Below are positions 15,580-27,129 of a stretch of 64,000 nt of DNA, piece by piece. Position numbers and translations under genes: made by a program. The notes beneath the pieces are model-generated. The model worked only from the letters and a program-made list of their open reading frames with translations, was not told the origin of the DNA and made no database searches. The DNA is from Pectobacterium aroidearum (GTDB lineage Bacteria > Pseudomonadota > Gammaproteobacteria > Enterobacterales > Enterobacteriaceae), in contig NZ_CP065044.1 of the NCBI RefSeq assembly GCF_015689195.1, positions 1,984,001 through 2,048,000 on the forward strand, in the 5' to 3' direction. Numbering within the stretch: the stretch's first letter is position 1; each line of letters begins with the position of its first letter.

Positions 15580-16587
15580 ATGAGTCTGGATATCGCCCAG
15601 ATTGCCCTGCATCAGCTAATTAAACGTGACGAACAAACGCTGGAAATGGTGTTGCGTGATTCCCTGCTGTCGACCAATGCGGCAGTTGAAGAGATGATGG
15701 CTGAATTGCATCGCGTCTACAGCGCCAAGAGTAAGGCCTATGGGCTGTTTAATGAGCAAAGCGAGCTGGCGGATGCGCTGCGTGCCTGTCGCAAAGGGGA
15801 TGAGGACTTTCTGAGTTTCTCACGCGCTGCGACCGGACGTCTGCGTGACGAGCTGGCGAAGTACCCGTTTGCCGAAGGCGGTATCGTGTTGTTCTGTCAG
15901 TACCGTTATCTGGCGGTCGACTACTTGCTGATATCGGTGCTCAATAGCTGCAACAGCATGCGGGTTAATGAACAACTGGATATCAGCACCACGCATTATC
16001 TGGATATCAATCATGCCGATATCGTTGCACGTATCGATTTGACCGAATGGGAAACCAATCCAGAATCTACGCGCTATCTGACGTTCCTGAAAGGCCGCGT
16101 CGGGCGCAAAGTGTCTGACTTCTTCATGGATTTTCTGGCCGCATCGGAAGGGCTGGACACCAAAGCACAAAACCGTGGCTTGTTGAAAGCGGTCGATGAG
16201 TATTGTGATGAAGCGCAGTTAGATAAAAACGAGCGTCAGAACTATCGTCAGCAGGTGTATAGCTACTGCAATGAGCAATTGCAGTCCGGTGAGGAAATTG
16301 AACTGGCGTCGTTGTCGCAGGAACTGCCACCGCTGGGTGAGAAAACTTTTCAGCAGTTTTCAACTGAGCAGGGTTATGAGCTGGAAGAAAGCTTCCCTGC
16401 CGATCGTGGCACACTACGCCAACTGACCAAGTTTGCGGGCAGCGGCGGCGGCATCAGTCTGAATTTTGATGCGCTGTTGCTTGGTGAACGCATTTTCTGG
16501 GATCCGGCGACGGACACGTTGACGATTAAAGGCACGCCGCCGAATCTGCGCGATCAGCTACAGCGTCGGACGAGCAGCAGCAAGTAG
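15580..16587 (+). CDS. yejK: Nucleoid-associated protein YejK (NdpA)
   Basis: 335 aa from the ATG at 15580, the same length as in E. coli; the start has a good AGGAG site and an upstream in-frame start is not needed. The family is the 37-kDa nucleoid-associated proteins, which bind double-stranded DNA. Markers: [20 protein letters not shown] at the N-terminus, [18 protein letters not shown] in the middle, [14 protein letters not shown] near the end. It is transcribed alone and faces a membrane acyltransferase gene. Confidence 0.94.
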   Translation: MSLDIAQIALHQLIKRDEQTLEMVLRDSLLSTNAAVEEMMAELHRVYSAKSKAYGLFNEQSELADALRACRKGDEDFLSFSRAATGRLRDELAKYPFAEGGIVLFCQYRYLAVDYLLISVLNSCNSMRVNEQLDISTTHYLDINHADIVARIDLTEWETNPESTRYLTFLKGRVGRKVSDFFMDFLAASEGLDTKAQNRGLLKAVDEYCDEAQLDKNERQNYRQQVYSYCNEQLQSGEEIELASLSQELPPLGEKTFQQFSTEQGYELEESFPADRGTLRQLTKFAGSGGGISLNFDALLLGERIFWDPATDTLTIKGTPPNLRDQLQRRTSSSK

Positions 16588-16613
16588 TCGGCATCACTTC
16601 AGAAGACGACGTT

Positions 16614-16642
16614 GCCCTTTTTCTTATCGTCAGGAAAAGGGC
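16614..16642. terminator. Possible bidirectional terminator
   Basis: Inverted repeat GCCCTTTT (16614-16621) and AAAAGGGC (16635-16642) between the convergent yejK and acyltransferase genes. The A/T-rich inner half of the stem can act as a U-tract in either direction, but the stem is short. Confidence 0.4.
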
Positions 16643-16673
16643 AGCGACTGATAATGTCTGGAAACGAGAGCGG

Positions 16674-17828
16674 TTAGAAATATTTAAGCCAGCGGATGTC
16701 TCGGCGGCGGGCTTTCAGGCGGGCAAACGCTTGAACCGGCGAAAATAACACGACCATCAGCACCAGAGCACACCCCCACAATTGCCAGACGGCGGAAAAG
16801 CCGAACCACTCTCCCTGATTTTTCCCCCAGACTGCGACAGCGGTTAAATACATGCCTTTTAAAACATACAGATGCAATAGGTAGAAAAACATTGGAGCGG
16901 CACCAAAGCTTGCCAGCATCACAAGCCAGCGCTTCTGTTGCTGACGTTCAAATACGGCAAGCAGGCACAGCCCGATGCCGAGTGTCAGGCAGAGAAATAG
17001 CAGCGATGGCGGATATTTCGTGATGTTGAAATAGCTCATTAGTGTATAGGTGATGACATCACTCTGCTGCCAGGGCTTGTCGCCATAGAGATTGATACTG
17101 CGTAGCACGAAGAACAGCGCGAGCGTGATTCCCGCCGCGATGAGTAAGACTTTCTGGCGCTGAAGCGGAAAAACGTCTTTTCGGTATAGCACACCAGCCG
17201 CATAGCCAAGTGAAATGACACCAATCCAGGGAAGTACCGGATATGAGGTCCGCATACGGAAGGTTTCGCCGATTTCTATCCAACCGCGATCGTGCAGTAT
17301 CGCCCAGGGAATGGACCAGATGGAGTTTGCGGAAGCATGCAGAGGATCTAGCAGATTGTGTCCGCCCACGATAACGACGCCGAGTATGAAAACCAGTCCG
17401 GCAGGGAGCCAGATCAACGCGCTGAGGGCGATCATGCTCATACCTATGGCCCAGATGACCTGTAAATAGATGACCTGCGGTGGGAATTGGAACGTCCACG
17501 CGAAGTTGATCAATGTGAGTTCAAGCAAAATAAGAATTAAGCCGCGCTGGAACAGGAAGAGGGCGGTTTGTCGGCGATCTTGTACTTTCTGCTGGTAAAG
17601 CGCCGCGGAAAGCCCGGTTAAAAAGACAAACACGGGAGCACATAAATGTGCCAGCGTACGGTTGATGAATAGCATGGGGTCGGTGCTGGTGACATCAATC
17701 GGATCGGCGAGTTGCAGGTGCAGATAAAAAGTCTCCCTCACATGGTCTAGTAGCATAAGTATCATCACCAGACCGCGCAGGGCATCAATAGCGATAAGCC
17801 GCTGTGGAATACCACGAGACATGTTCAC
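16674..17828 (-). CDS. DUF1624 membrane acyltransferase-like protein
   Basis: 384 aa with about ten membrane segments. It opens with RLIAIDALRGLVMILMLLDHVR, the signature of DUF1624/heparan-glucosaminide N-acetyltransferase-like proteins, in which the His near the end of the first helix is thought to take part in acyl transfer. The conserved PVFVFLTGLSAALY follows. The substrate is unknown; cell-envelope glycan acetylation is a reasonable guess. This gene does not lie between yejK and rplY in E. coli, so it is a lineage-specific insertion. Confidence 0.75.
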   Translation of the reverse strand: MNMSRGIPQRLIAIDALRGLVMILMLLDHVRETFYLHLQLADPIDVTSTDPMLFINRTLAHLCAPVFVFLTGLSAALYQQKVQDRRQTALFLFQRGLILILLELTLINFAWTFQFPPQVIYLQVIWAIGMSMIALSALIWLPAGLVFILGVVIVGGHNLLDPLHASANSIWSIPWAILHDRGWIEIGETFRMRTSYPVLPWIGVISLGYAAGVLYRKDVFPLQRQKVLLIAAGITLALFFVLRSINLYGDKPWQQSDVITYTLMSYFNITKYPPSLLFLCLTLGIGLCLLAVFERQQQKRWLVMLASFGAAPMFFYLLHLYVLKGMYLTAVAVWGKNQGEWFGFSAVWQLWGCALVLMVVLFSPVQAFARLKARRRDIRWLKYF

Positions 17829-17862
17829 ATTCCTTTGTGAATGAACAAATTTTTATAAAAAA

Positions 17863-17882
17863 AACGCCGCATAAGCGGCGTT
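17863..17882 (-). terminator. rplY terminator
   Basis: Perfect stem AACGCCGC (17863-17870) and GCGGCGTT (17875-17882) with loop ATAA. On the minus strand it is followed directly by a run of T (plus-strand A at 17857-17864), 40 bp after the rplY stop. The right side is also T-rich, so it may work in both directions. Confidence 0.85.
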
Positions 17883-17921
17883 CTTCTTTTCCGGCGTCCC
17901 GGAAAACAACTTCAGCGCAAA

Positions 17922-18206
17922 CTAAACGCGTACGAAGTCGATGTGAGTCAGTTTTGGCTTGTAAACGTGACGTTGTACAGCCTGAACTTTAACTTGTACT
18001 TCTTTGCCATCGATAGACAGAATCAGTGCAGTACCGTAGAAGCCTTCTTTCGCTTCCTGGTTTTTCACTGAGTCGTGATCCAGTTCGATAGATACTGGTG
18101 CTTCTGAACCACCGTAAACGATGGCTGGGAATTTACCAGCGGAACGCAGGCGGCGGCTCGCACCCTTACCCTGATCCTTACGTACTTCTGCTTTGATAGT
18201 AATCAT
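17922..18206 (-). CDS. rplY: 50S ribosomal protein L25
   Basis: 94 aa, the short enterobacterial form without the CTC C-terminal domain. It binds 5S r[24 protein letters not shown] and FPAIVYGG are typical, and the protein ends in LTHIDFVRV. It is a single-gene unit with its own terminator, in the same place as in E. coli between yejK and yejH. Confidence 0.97.
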   Translation of the reverse strand: MITIKAEVRKDQGKGASRRLRSAGKFPAIVYGGSEAPVSIELDHDSVKNQEAKEGFYGTALILSIDGKEVQVKVQAVQRHVYKPKLTHIDFVRV

Positions 18207-18337
18207 TTTATTCTCTACTTATAAAAGTAACCCTGCTACAGGCGACCCAGCAGCAGGCGGGGTTATTCAGCTTTTGCGAACAAAAGCGGGCTGAATTCTA
18301 GCGGAATATGCCCTTGCGGGCAAATGAATCTCAGCAT

Positions 18338-18462
18338 TACTCGTCATACTTCAAGTTTCATGTGCGTTGGCAGCGTTCTGTCACCCGAATCACTTACCTG
18401 AGTAAGCTCATCGGGATTCCTTCACTTGCCGCCTGCCTGAAACTCGAATTATTTAGAGTATA
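18338..18462 (+). repeat. ERIC-type repeat
   Basis: About 125 bp with ends TACTC and GAGTA. The core ATCACTTACCTGAGTAAGCTC with flanking CCCGA and ATCGGGATTC corresponds to the sites of the common ERIC primers and folds into one long stem. It sits between rplY and the radD stop codon, which it nearly touches. A diverged inverted copy is at 6282-6405. Confidence 0.85.
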
Positions 18463-18464
18463 CT

Positions 18465-20225
18465 TTAGCCGCGGAGCTCATTGGCGCGACGAAATCGTCC
18501 CTGATAATCAAAGAGCTTTTCACGGATTTGCCAGAATTTTCCGTGTTTGCGGGCGACAACAAAGTCTGGGGCGCGAAGTAAGGCCTGCTGCGCGATAACG
18601 TCGGCGGCATGCTGCCAGTTAAACGGCGTTCCCGGTGCTCGCTGATGAACGCGTAAAAACTGTTGCAGGAAAACATGGCGTTGCGCGGTGGAGTGCAGGC
18701 GAAAACGTTCGCTCACGTCGGCCCCGTCTTCATCGTGGTAGATGATTTTCAGCCATTCCCCTTTCGCATCCTGCCCTTGCTCGAAGCTCATGCCACTACA
18801 GCGTAAAACCAGTGCATCTTTCAGCTTCAGCGCTGCTTTCAGCATATCGTCGGGATCGACCAACACCTCATCACACTGGTGGCAGCGCCGCGCCGCGATA
18901 TCGTTTTCCGCGCCGCAGTGCGGACAGACTTTAAACCGAAACCGGAAATCACACTGTTGGCGTTGGCCATTTTCCGCCATTTCCCAACCCTGGCAGCGGC
19001 GACCATAGTGTTCGATGACGTCGCCGTCTGGAGTGGTTTTTCCCCAAAACAGGTTGGCAAAGCCGCATACGGGGCAGAAGACCTGCACCGGTTGGCTACC
19101 GGCATGCGGCTTGCTGTTGCCGACTTCTGGCGTATAGAGATCGTGTGGATTGCCCGCGTAATCCAGAATCAGACAGTCCGTTTTTCCCGGATATAAGCGT
19201 AAACCACGTCCGACGATTTGCTGGTACAGGCTGACGGATTCTGTTGGGCGAAGGATAGCGATAAGATCGACATGTGGAGCATCAAAACCCGTTGTCAGCA
19301 CCGCCACGTTGACCAGATATTTCAGCGACTGCTGTTTAAAGGCGTCAATCAGCGCATCGCGCTCGGCTGCTGGTGTATCGGCGCTGACCAACGCCGCCTG
19401 GTCAGCCGGTAACAAGGTCGTAATTTCTTTGGCGTGTTCGACGGTGGACGCAAAAATCATCGCCCCGCGCCGTGTTTGCGCATAATCGATGACTTGGCTG
19501 ATGATGTGCGGCGTAATGCGTTGCTGACGTTTGAGTTCGAGGTTCAGATCAGCCTCACTGAATAGCCCGTTGCTGCGGGCGGCGAGTTTGCTGAAATCAT
19601 ACTGCACCACGGGCATATCCAGTCTGTCAGGCGGCACCAGAAAGCCATGTTTGATCATATAGCGCAACGGCAGTTCATAGATACAATCACGGAACAAACA
19701 GCGCTCATCACCACGTATCATGCCGTGATAGTGATACTGATATATCCAGCCTTTGCCAAGCCGATAAGGCGTGGCGGTTAAGCCGAGCAACCGCAGCTGC
19801 GGATTGGTTTTTTGCAGATGCTGGATGATTTGTTGATATTGGCTGTTATCGTCGTCGCTAATACGGTGACATTCGTCAATGATCAACAGAGAGAACGCAT
19901 TGTCGAACTGGTCGAGGTTCCGTGCGACAGACTGCACACTGCCAAATACCACTTTTCCCTGACTTTCTCGCTGTTGCAGCCCGGCGGCGAAGATATCCGC
20001 ATCAAGCCCCCAGGCGCAGTATTTGGCGTGGTTTTGTGCGACCAGCTCCTTAACGTGCGCGAGCACCAGCACGCGGCCGCGTGCGAGTCGCGCCAGTTCG
20101 GCGATAACCAGACTTTTCCCCGCGCCGGTGGGCAAAACAATGACGGCCGGCTGGGTATGACGACGAAAATAGTCGAGTGTGGCGGAAACAGCCTCACGTT
20201 GGTAAGGCCGTAGCGTGAACGACAT
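18465..20225 (-). CDS. radD: Putative DNA repair helicase RadD (YejH)
   Basis: 586 aa, the E. coli length. Superfamily 2 helicase: Walker [15 protein letters not shown] near residue 35, Walker [12 protein letters not shown], motif [16 protein letters not shown], and motif [15 protein letters not shown]. Cysteine clusters at about 385-460 (CPVCGF, CPHCGAE, CHQCDE) make a zinc-binding C-terminal region. RadD works with RecA in double-strand break repair in E. coli. It starts 2 bp after a YecH-like gene's stop and is probably co-transcribed with it. Confidence 0.93.
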   Translation of the reverse strand: MSFTLRPYQREAVSATLDYFRRHTQPAVIVLPTGAGKSLVIAELARLARGRVLVLAHVKELVAQNHAKYCAWGLDADIFAAGLQQRESQGKVVFGSVQSVARNLDQFDNAFSLLIIDECHRISDDDNSQYQQIIQHLQKTNPQLRLLGLTATPYRLGKGWIYQYHYHGMIRGDERCLFRDCIYELPLRYMIKHGFLVPPDRLDMPVVQYDFSKLAARSNGLFSEADLNLELKRQQRITPHIISQVIDYAQTRRGAMIFASTVEHAKEITTLLPADQAALVSADTPAAERDALIDAFKQQSLKYLVNVAVLTTGFDAPHVDLIAILRPTESVSLYQQIVGRGLRLYPGKTDCLILDYAGNPHDLYTPEVGNSKPHAGSQPVQVFCPVCGFANLFWGKTTPDGDVIEHYGRRCQGWEMAENGQRQQCDFRFRFKVCPHCGAENDIAARRCHQCDEVLVDPDDMLKAALKLKDALVLRCSGMSFEQGQDAKGEWLKIIYHDEDGADVSERFRLHSTAQRHVFLQQFLRVHQRAPGTPFNWQHAADVIAQQALLRAPDFVVARKHGKFWQIREKLFDYQGRFRRANELRG

Positions 20226-20227
20226 AA

Positions 20228-20467
20228 CTAGTGCTGACAGATTTTACTGGCGCTGGTAGTAAAGCCCGCATCCTGCGGGATAAATTTTCCGCGTTCAGAC
20301 AAAAACTGTACCAGCATCGAGGCCGTCATATTTTCGGCGGAACAGGTATGAAAACGCGCCTCGTTGCCGAAGCGGGCTTCTATCGTGCTAATCAGCTGTT
20401 CGGTGGTAAATGACTCACCGGATGCGATCATCATTTGCAACACTTCATGACCGTGAATAGATGACAT
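20228..20467 (-). CDS. yecH: YecH family metal-binding protein
   Basis: 79 aa, aligned end to end with E. coli Yec[46 protein letters not shown] and a terminal SKICQH. Histidines and cysteines are conserved, which is why the family is called metal-binding; function is not established. In E. coli yecH is elsewhere; here it stands immediately upstream of radD, so its location is a local rearrangement or a lineage trait. Confidence 0.88.
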   Translation of the reverse strand: MSSIHGHEVLQMMIASGESFTTEQLISTIEARFGNEARFHTCSAENMTASMLVQFLSERGKFIPQDAGFTTSASKICQH

Positions 20468-20691
20468 AGGGTTGTCCTTAAAATGTAAAAAATTGCCCTT
20501 ATTATGCCTGTTGATAATACCCGGCGCGAGGGATAAGCAAAGGTCATGCAGCGTGAAGGCCTGCTAAAAAGAGCAACGTATGGACGGTGAATTGCAGGAC
20601 GCGTGAACAAACCCCCGTTATACTACCCCCTCACAATTTAGGGTCTCATGATTTGAGACAGGCAGTTATTTGAGATAGGTAGTGAGCTTTA

Positions 20692-21387
20692 ATGCGATTG
20701 GACAAATTTTTATCCCAGCAGTTGGAAATTAGTCGTTCACTGGTGGCGCGTGAGCTCCACGCGCAGCGCGTTACCGTAGATGGTGAAGTGGTAAAAAGCG
20801 GTGCGTTCAAGTTATCCCCTGAACATAACGTTGAATTTGATGGTAACCCGCTGAAACAGCAGAACGGGCCGCGTTATTTCATGTTGAATAAGCCTCAGGG
20901 CTACGTCTGTTCAACGGACGATCCCGATCATCCGACTATTCTTTATTTTATGGATGTGCCGGTGGCGTACAAACTGCATGCGGCAGGCCGACTGGATATC
21001 GATACCACGGGATTGGTGCTGTTAACTGATGATGGGAAATGGTCACACCGTATCACTTCACCTAAACATCAGTGTGAAAAGACCTACCTGGTGACGCTGG
21101 AGCAGCCGCTGGCTGAGGATACCGCCGCACAATTTACGGCGGGCGTGCAGTTGCATAACGAGAAGAATCTCACCAAACCCGCTACGCTTGAGAAGATAAC
21201 GGATCATGTTGTTCGACTGACGATTAGCGAGGGTCGCTATCATCAGGTGAAAAGGATGTTTGCGGCGGTGGGGAATCGGGTCGTGGAACTACACCGCGAG
21301 CGTATTGGTGACATCTGGCTTGATAGCGAACTGGAACCGGGAGAATTCCGGGAATTAAGTGATGAAGAGATCGCCAGCGTAAAATAA
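20692..21387 (+). CDS. rsuA: 16S rRNA pseudouridine(516) synthase RsuA
   Basis: 231 aa. An N-terminal S4 RNA-binding domain (1-45) precedes the pseudouridine synthase fold with catalytic D102 in [10 protein letters not shown] and the KTYLVTLE strand. The product isomerises U516 of 16S rRNA. The length and position, between radD and bcr, match E. coli. The gene is read alone or with bcr, which begins 40 bp later. Confidence 0.95.
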   Translation: MRLDKFLSQQLEISRSLVARELHAQRVTVDGEVVKSGAFKLSPEHNVEFDGNPLKQQNGPRYFMLNKPQGYVCSTDDPDHPTILYFMDVPVAYKLHAAGRLDIDTTGLVLLTDDGKWSHRITSPKHQCEKTYLVTLEQPLAEDTAAQFTAGVQLHNEKNLTKPATLEKITDHVVRLTISEGRYHQVKRMFAAVGNRVVELHRERIGDIWLDSELEPGEFRELSDEEIASVK

Positions 21388-21427
21388 AACGGTTCAGAAC
21401 GACCTTCTTCCTAATTTGGAGTTATTA

Positions 21428-22618
21428 GTGCAATTACGCCGTTCTTCTCATCTCGGGCTGATATTTATTCTTGGCCTGATTTCGATGCTAATGCCGTTAG
21501 CCATCGATATGTATTTACCTGCGTTACCGACTATTGCCAACGAGTTTGGCGTGGAGGATGGGCACGTCCAAATGACGCTCAGTACCTATGTACTGGGGTT
21601 TGCTATAGGCCAGATGTTCTACGGGCCGATGGCGGATAGTCTGGGGCGTAAACCTGTCATTCTTGGTGGTACGCTGGTTTTTGCGTTCGCAGGCGTGGCC
21701 TGTGCGCTGGCGCAAACGGTAGAGCAACTTATCTACATGCGCTTCCTGCACGGAGTTTCTGCAGCAGCAGCGGCGGTGGTGATTAATGCACTGATGCGCG
21801 ATATGTTCTCGCGGGATGATTTTTCTCGCATGATGTCGTTTGTCGTGTTGGTGATGACGGTCGCACCGCTCATTGCGCCGATTGCTGGTGGCTGGCTGTT
21901 GCTGTGGTTTAGCTGGCATTCTATTTTCTGGACGATCTCCGGTGCGGCGTTTCTGGCCGCAGCGCTGATTTTCTTTTTTATCAAAGAAACCTTACCGCCA
22001 GCGAAGCGGCAGAAATTTCATCTGCGCACCACCATCGGGAATTTTGCCATCCTGTTCCGCCACAAGCGGGTGTTCAGCTATATGGTGGCGAGCGGACTGT
22101 CGTTTTGCGGCATGTTTTCCTTCCTGAGCGCCGGGCCGTTTGTGTATATCAACCTGTATGGTGTGTCACCTCAGAATTTTGGCTATTACTTTGCCCTGAA
22201 CGTCGTCTTTTTGTTTGTGGTGACATTGTTTAACAGCCGCAATGTGCGACGGTTGGGGGCATTGGCGATGTTCCGTGCGGGGCTGGTGATCCAGTTCGCG
22301 ATGGGAATATGGCTGGTGATTGTCTGCCTGTTCGATCTCGGCTTCTTACCGCTGGTGTTTGGCGTAGCGCTGTTTGTCGGCTGTATTGCGATGGTTGCGT
22401 CGAATGCGATGGCGGTCATCCTTGATGATTTCCCCCATATGGCAGGTACGGCCTCGTCGCTAGCAGGAACGCTGCGCTTCGGTCTTGGTGCGATTGTAGG
22501 CGTTCTCCTCTCGCTGGCCTCATTCAACAGCGCCTGGCCGATGGTGTTATCGATGGCATTCTGTTCGATTGGTGCCTTTCTGCTGTATCTGTACGCGAAC
22601 CGCTCGGCAGCGTCCTGA
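21428..22618 (+). CDS. bcr: Bcr/CflA family multidrug efflux MFS transporter
   Basis: 396 aa from the GTG at 21428, which has GGAG six bases upstream and gives exactly the E. coli Bcr length; an upstream TTG would lie on the ribosome site. Twelve membrane segments, with the family motifs [14 protein letters not shown] and [15 protein letters not shown] proton-driven exporter of bicyclomycin and, in E. coli, sulfonamides and small peptides, in the inner membrane. Confidence 0.93.
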   Translation: MQLRRSSHLGLIFILGLISMLMPLAIDMYLPALPTIANEFGVEDGHVQMTLSTYVLGFAIGQMFYGPMADSLGRKPVILGGTLVFAFAGVACALAQTVEQLIYMRFLHGVSAAAAAVVINALMRDMFSRDDFSRMMSFVVLVMTVAPLIAPIAGGWLLLWFSWHSIFWTISGAAFLAAALIFFFIKETLPPAKRQKFHLRTTIGNFAILFRHKRVFSYMVASGLSFCGMFSFLSAGPFVYINLYGVSPQNFGYYFALNVVFLFVVTLFNSRNVRRLGALAMFRAGLVIQFAMGIWLVIVCLFDLGFLPLVFGVALFVGCIAMVASNAMAVILDDFPHMAGTASSLAGTLRFGLGAIVGVLLSLASFNSAWPMVLSMAFCSIGAFLLYLYANRSAAS

Positions 22619-22630
22619 TTTTCCCTTCTT

Positions 22631-22663
22631 CTCAGGTGTAGGAAAGGTGTTCCTGCATCTGAG
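22631..22663 (+). terminator. bcr terminator
   Basis: A 14-bp stem with two wobble pairs (22631-22644 with 22650-22663, loop AGGTG), followed by a T-rich tail TCTGTTTTCTTC. It starts 12 bp after the bcr stop. Confidence 0.8.
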
Positions 22664-22998
22664 TCTGTTTTCTTCTTTCTTCATTTCCTTTGTGACGGCG
22701 AGCTCCTGCATGGCTTTTGTTTTGCTAATGTAAAATATTTGACCCAAAGGTGAACAAATGGGTCGAAAAGGGTTGAGATATTAAATGGAAAAGGTTACAT
22801 ATAGCCGGAAAAGAAGAAAAAATCGTGATCGGTTTGGCATTAATAGTGCTTGCAATCAGGCTTGTTAACCACTATTACGATATGAAAAAAGCGTGCTTGT
22901 TGTTTTTTTGTTCATGAAAAGTGGCAAGAAATGGTGTGAACACGCTACTATGATAAATATGTTACTATTTTGTGAATTATTACCTGAGGAAAACAGTA
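22664..22998. other. bcr-yejG intergenic region
   Basis: About 330 bp after the terminator, AT-rich, presumably holding the yejG promoter. A short inverted repeat GACCCA/TGGGTC lies at 22741-22764. I see no gene or RNA here. Confidence 0.4.
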
Positions 22999-23343
22999 GT
23001 GGACAGTTTGCAACTTTCGGTAGTTCATCGTTTGCCGCAAAGTTATCGCTGGTTATCGGGTTTTGCAGGCGTCAATGTTGAACCGATTCCGCTGAGCGGC
23101 AGAGAAGAAGAGAATAACCTGATTGGCCTCAAGCTGTTGAGTCATGACGGCGATATTGCATGGAAAATCATGCACCAGTTACATCAGTCTCTATCTGAAA
23201 TTCAGGTTGAATGCGCCGTTCTGGAATGGGAAGGCGAACCGTGCCTGTTTTTGCATCGCAATGATGAAAGTACGGCAATGTGCCGTCTGAAGAACGTCGG
23301 TGTCGCTATCGCTGAGTCCGTATCGGCACAATACCCCTTTTAA
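22999..23343 (+). CDS. yejG: YejG family protein
   Basis: 114 aa from the GTG at 22999 (GAGGAAAA ribosome site), equal to E. coli YejG; a longer frame from 22972 has no support. Conserved segments: [46 protein letters not shown]. Cytosolic, of unknown function, and convergent with the yejABEF operon, whose last stop is only 39 bp away. Confidence 0.92.
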   Translation: MDSLQLSVVHRLPQSYRWLSGFAGVNVEPIPLSGREEENNLIGLKLLSHDGDIAWKIMHQLHQSLSEIQVECAVLEWEGEPCLFLHRNDESTAMCRLKNVGVAIAESVSAQYPF

Positions 23344-23382
23344 ACCACAGCGTCAGAAACTGGCGCTGTGGGATTCTCTCAT

Positions 23383-24999
23383 CTATGCCGACGGTGTTTC
23401 CGTCGAGTAAGATGAAAACTGTAGTAATTCCCGCGTGTAATGTTCAGCAGGGTGCGTGAATACCGCTTTGCATTCCCCTTGCTCAACCACTTCGCCCTGT
23501 CGTAACACAATCACCTGATGGCACAGCGAGCGGATAACCTGCAAATCATGACTGATAAACAGATAGGCGATCTTGTGCTTTTCCTGCAATGATTTCAGCA
23601 ATGCCAGAATTTGTGCCTGAACCGTTCTGTCCAGCGATGATGTCGGTTCATCAAGGATCAGCAACTCCGGTTGCAGTATCAGGGCACGAGCGATAGCGAT
23701 ACGCTGGCGTTGGCCGCCGGAAAACTCGGAGGGATAACGGTAGCGGGTCGTGGGATCCAGCCCGACTTCCTGCATCGCTTCAACCACACGCTGGTCGCGC
23801 GCTTCTTTGCTCAACTTATGATGAACGGTCAACCCCTCAGCAATAATTTGCTCCACATTCAGCCGCGGGTTCAGCGCGGAGTTCGGATCCTGAAAAACAA
23901 CCTGAATCCGATGGCGGAAAGGCAGCATTTGCTTACGGGTGAGTCCCTGTAAGGGCTGGCCATCAAACCAGATATCACCGCGTGATTGAATCAGGCGCAG
24001 TAGCGCTAACCCGGTCGTGCTTTTACCTGAGCCGGATTCTCCTACCAAACCGAGACTTTCGCCGCGCCGCAAGGTGAAATTGATATCGTTCACTACCTGT
24101 TTTTCATCAACCGTACGGCGCAAAAGGCCGCGTTTGATAGGAAACGAAACGTGCAGTTTTTCCACCCGCAGGAGTGGTTCACCGTTATCTGTCACCGGAA
24201 GCGGTTCGCCTGAGGGTTCTGCATCCAGCAGCTGGCGCGTATAGGGGTGCTGCGGTGCACTGAAAAGTTGCTGACAGCGATTGTGCTCCACGGCCTGACC
24301 AGCTTTCATGACCGATACGTTATCCGCTAACTGGCGGACAATATTCAGGTTGTGGGTGATGAACAGTAAACTCATTCCCAGTTCCTGTTTCAGCTCGTTC
24401 AGCAATTTCAATATTTGCGCCTGAACGGTCACGTCCAACGCCGTCGTGGGTTCATCAGCAATCAGTAAATCCGGCTGTGTCAGTAGCGCCATTGCAATCA
24501 TGACGCGCTGGCGTTCCCCGCCGGAAAGCTGGTGCGGAAAATCATTCAATCGGCTTTTCGCCTGACGAATCCCTACGCGATCCAGACAGGTGATGACTTC
24601 GCTTCGGGCTGCCTCGGTGCGCATGCCTCGGTGAAGTGAAAGCACTTCAATCAGCTGTTTCTCAATGCTTTGCAAAGGATTAAGCGACACCATCGGTTCC
24701 TGAAAGATCATTGCAATCCGATTGCCGCGTATCTGGCGCAGTGTTTTTTCATCAGCATGCAGCAGCGATTGTCCTGCGAAGCGGATATCTCCATGTGGAT
24801 AAATGACGGGCGGGGAAGGGAGCAAACGCAAAACCGACAGCGCAGTGACGCTCTTACCCGAGCCTGATTCACCGACCAGCGCCAGCGTCTCGCCGGCATT
24901 CACCGTCAGTGAAAGCTGGTCAACAACGCGCTGCTCCTGATCGCCTTTGCGGAAGGCAATGCTGAGATTATCTATCTGCAATAAAGGTGAACTGGACAT
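23383..24999 (-). CDS. yejF: Peptide/microcin C ABC importer, double ATPase YejF
   Basis: 538 aa from the ATG at 24999 (an earlier in-frame start would overlap yejE). Two complete ATPase halves: Walker [13 protein letters not shown] near 45 and [12 protein letters not shown] near 323; signature [12 protein letters not shown] and [12 protein letters not shown]; Walker [13 protein letters not shown] and [12 protein letters not shown]. It powers the YejABEF importer, which takes up oligopeptides and microcin C. Last gene of the operon, 1 bp after the yejE stop. Confidence 0.95.
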   Translation of the reverse strand: MSSSPLLQIDNLSIAFRKGDQEQRVVDQLSLTVNAGETLALVGESGSGKSVTALSVLRLLPSPPVIYPHGDIRFAGQSLLHADEKTLRQIRGNRIAMIFQEPMVSLNPLQSIEKQLIEVLSLHRGMRTEAARSEVITCLDRVGIRQAKSRLNDFPHQLSGGERQRVMIAMALLTQPDLLIADEPTTALDVTVQAQILKLLNELKQELGMSLLFITHNLNIVRQLADNVSVMKAGQAVEHNRCQQLFSAPQHPYTRQLLDAEPSGEPLPVTDNGEPLLRVEKLHVSFPIKRGLLRRTVDEKQVVNDINFTLRRGESLGLVGESGSGKSTTGLALLRLIQSRGDIWFDGQPLQGLTRKQMLPFRHRIQVVFQDPNSALNPRLNVEQIIAEGLTVHHKLSKEARDQRVVEAMQEVGLDPTTRYRYPSEFSGGQRQRIAIARALILQPELLILDEPTSSLDRTVQAQILALLKSLQEKHKIAYLFISHDLQVIRSLCHQVIVLRQGEVVEQGECKAVFTHPAEHYTRELLQFSSYSTETPSA

Positions 25000-25000
25000 A

Positions 25001-26026
25001 TTAATGCGCCTTGCTAGGGTCAAAGGCGTCGCGCACCGCTTCGCCGATAAAGATGAGTAAGGAAAGCACGATGGAAAGCACCATAAACACGGTAATACCC
25101 AGCCACGGTGCCTGAAGGTTATTTTTCCCTTCCAGCAATAAGGTACCTAATGATGGCGAGCCCATCGGTAGACCAAAGCCGAGAAAGTCTAACGATGTCA
25201 GCGTGGTAATCGAGCCGCAGAGAATGAAGGGCAGATAAGTCAGCGTAGCGACCATCGCGTTTGGCAGCATGCAACGGAACATAATCGCGCGATCGCTGAC
25301 GCCCATCGCCTGCGCGGCGCGAATATAGTCAAAGTTGCGGGTACGCAAAAATTCGGCCCGTACTACGCCAACCAGGCTCATCCAGCCGAAAAGGACGGTA
25401 ATGCCTAATAGCCACCAGAAATCCGGCTGAATCACGCTGGACAGCAGGATGATGAGAAACAGTGTTGGCATGCCGGACCAGACTTCGATAAAACGCTGAC
25501 CCCAGAGGTCGAGACGCCCGCCGTAGTAGCCCTGTGTCGCCCCGACGGCGATACCAATCACGCTGGACAGGATCGTGAGCGCCAGACCAAACAGCAGTGA
25601 GATGCGGAAGCCATACAGTACCTGTGCGACCACGTCTTTCCCCTGACTGTCCGTGCCCAGCCAGTTTTGCCAGTTTGGTGCGGATGGGAAGGAAGCCGTC
25701 GTGGCGTAGTTGATGGTGTCATAGCTGTAGTGAATCAGCGGCCAGATGGCCCAGCCGTGGCTGTTGATACGTTCGGCGATATAAGGATCTCGGAAGTCTG
25801 CGGTGGTATCCAATTGCCCGCCGAATGTCCTCTCGCTGTGGTCAATGAGCGCTGGCGTATAGAACTGGCCGTCATATTTCACCAGCAGCGGTTTATCATT
25901 GGCGATAAGCTCGGAAAACAGGCTGACGATAAACAGCACCATGAAAATCCACAGCGACCAGTAACCGCGGCGATTACTTTTAAAACGCGCCCAGCGCGCC
26001 TGATTAATCGGGCTTAAGCGGCTCAT
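25001..26026 (-). CDS. yejE: Peptide/microcin C ABC importer permease YejE
   Basis: 341 aa, as in E. coli. An N-terminal segment with one membrane helix (about 23-45), a periplasmic loop, then the permease core with five helices and an EAA-like loop ([22 protein letters not shown]). Forms the channel with YejB. Its start overlaps the yejB stop by four bases. Confidence 0.95.
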   Translation of the reverse strand: MSRLSPINQARWARFKSNRRGYWSLWIFMVLFIVSLFSELIANDKPLLVKYDGQFYTPALIDHSERTFGGQLDTTADFRDPYIAERINSHGWAIWPLIHYSYDTINYATTASFPSAPNWQNWLGTDSQGKDVVAQVLYGFRISLLFGLALTILSSVIGIAVGATQGYYGGRLDLWGQRFIEVWSGMPTLFLIILLSSVIQPDFWWLLGITVLFGWMSLVGVVRAEFLRTRNFDYIRAAQAMGVSDRAIMFRCMLPNAMVATLTYLPFILCGSITTLTSLDFLGFGLPMGSPSLGTLLLEGKNNLQAPWLGITVFMVLSIVLSLLIFIGEAVRDAFDPSKAH

Positions 26027-27120
26027 TGGCGTCCCTCAAAATCGATACGCGGATCCACCAGCGTATAAGTCATGTCACTGACGATATTAAGCAGTAGGCC
26101 GATCAGCGTGAAGATATACAGCGTACCGAACATGACGGGATAGTCACGTTGCAGCGTCGCGTCATAGCCCAGCAGGCCTAACCCGTTGAGCGAGAACATC
26201 ACCTCAATCAGTAGTGAGCCGGTGAAAAACATACTGATAAAGGTGGCGGGGAAACCGGCGATCACCAGCAGCATGGCATTACGGAACACATGGCGGTAGA
26301 GAATACTTTTTTCATCCAGCCCTTTAGCGCGTGCGGTAACCACGTATTGCTTACGAATCTCATCCATAAACGAGTTCTTGGTGAGCATGGTGAGGGTAGC
26401 AAAACCGCCAATCACGGACGCGATAACGGGTAATGCGATGTGCCACAAATAGTCGGTAACCTTGCTGTACCACGGCAGAGTATCAAAATTGCTGGAAACC
26501 AGCCCTCGAAGCGGGAACCAATCTAGATAACTGCCGCCGGCGAACAGCACAATCAAAATGATCGCAAACAAAAACGCCGGGATCGCATAACCGATAATGA
26601 TTAACGTACTGCTCCAGGTATCGAAAGGCGTACCGTTCTTCACCGCTTTCTTGATGCCAAGAGGAATAGAAATCAGGTAGACGATCAGCGTACTCCATAG
26701 TCCCAATGTGATTGATACCGGCATGCTTTCTTTAATCAGTTGCATCACCGAAGAGCCGCGAAACAGGCTGTCGCCGAAGTCAAAACGTACGTAATCCCAC
26801 AGCAGTTTAAAATAGCGCTCATGGATCGGTTTATCGAAGCCATAGCGTTTGGTGATTTCCTCGATGACCTCCGGGTCGAGCCCGCGTGAGCCTCTATAAG
26901 CATTCTCGATATTGGGGGCACCGCTGGTGCCAGTACGTGCCATTCCTGCATCCATTCCGCTATTGGCGGTATAGCCGCTGCCGTGTCCCATTTCAATTGC
27001 CGCGATGGCCTGATCCACCGGGCCGCCGGGGGCAATTTGTACAATGAAAAAATTAATCGTGATAATCGCCCACAGAGTTGGAATGACCAGCAAGAGGCGG
27101 CGTAACAGATACGTTCCCAT
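26023..27120 (-). CDS. yejB: Peptide/microcin C ABC importer permease YejB
   Basis: 365 aa. OppB-type permease: N-terminal [20 protein letters not shown], a variable Gly/Ala/Ser-rich periplasmic stretch (about 40-75), then the transmembrane core with the EAA-like loop [19 protein letters not shown]. Partners YejE and YejF downstream and YejA upstream. The gap to the yejA stop is 9 bp. Confidence 0.95.
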   Translation of the reverse strand: MGTYLLRRLLLVIPTLWAIITINFFIVQIAPGGPVDQAIAAIEMGHGSGYTANSGMDAGMARTGTSGAPNIENAYRGSRGLDPEVIEEITKRYGFDKPIHERYFKLLWDYVRFDFGDSLFRGSSVMQLIKESMPVSITLGLWSTLIVYLISIPLGIKKAVKNGTPFDTWSSTLIIIGYAIPAFLFAIILIVLFAGGSYLDWFPLRGLVSSNFDTLPWYSKVTDYLWHIALPVIASVIGGFATLTMLTKNSFMDEIRKQYVVTARAKGLDEKSILYRHVFRNAMLLVIAGFPATFISMFFTGSLLIEVMFSLNGLGLLGYDATLQRDYPVMFGTLYIFTLIGLLLNIVSDMTYTLVDPRIDFEGRQ

Positions 27121-27129
27121 ATTGATTCC

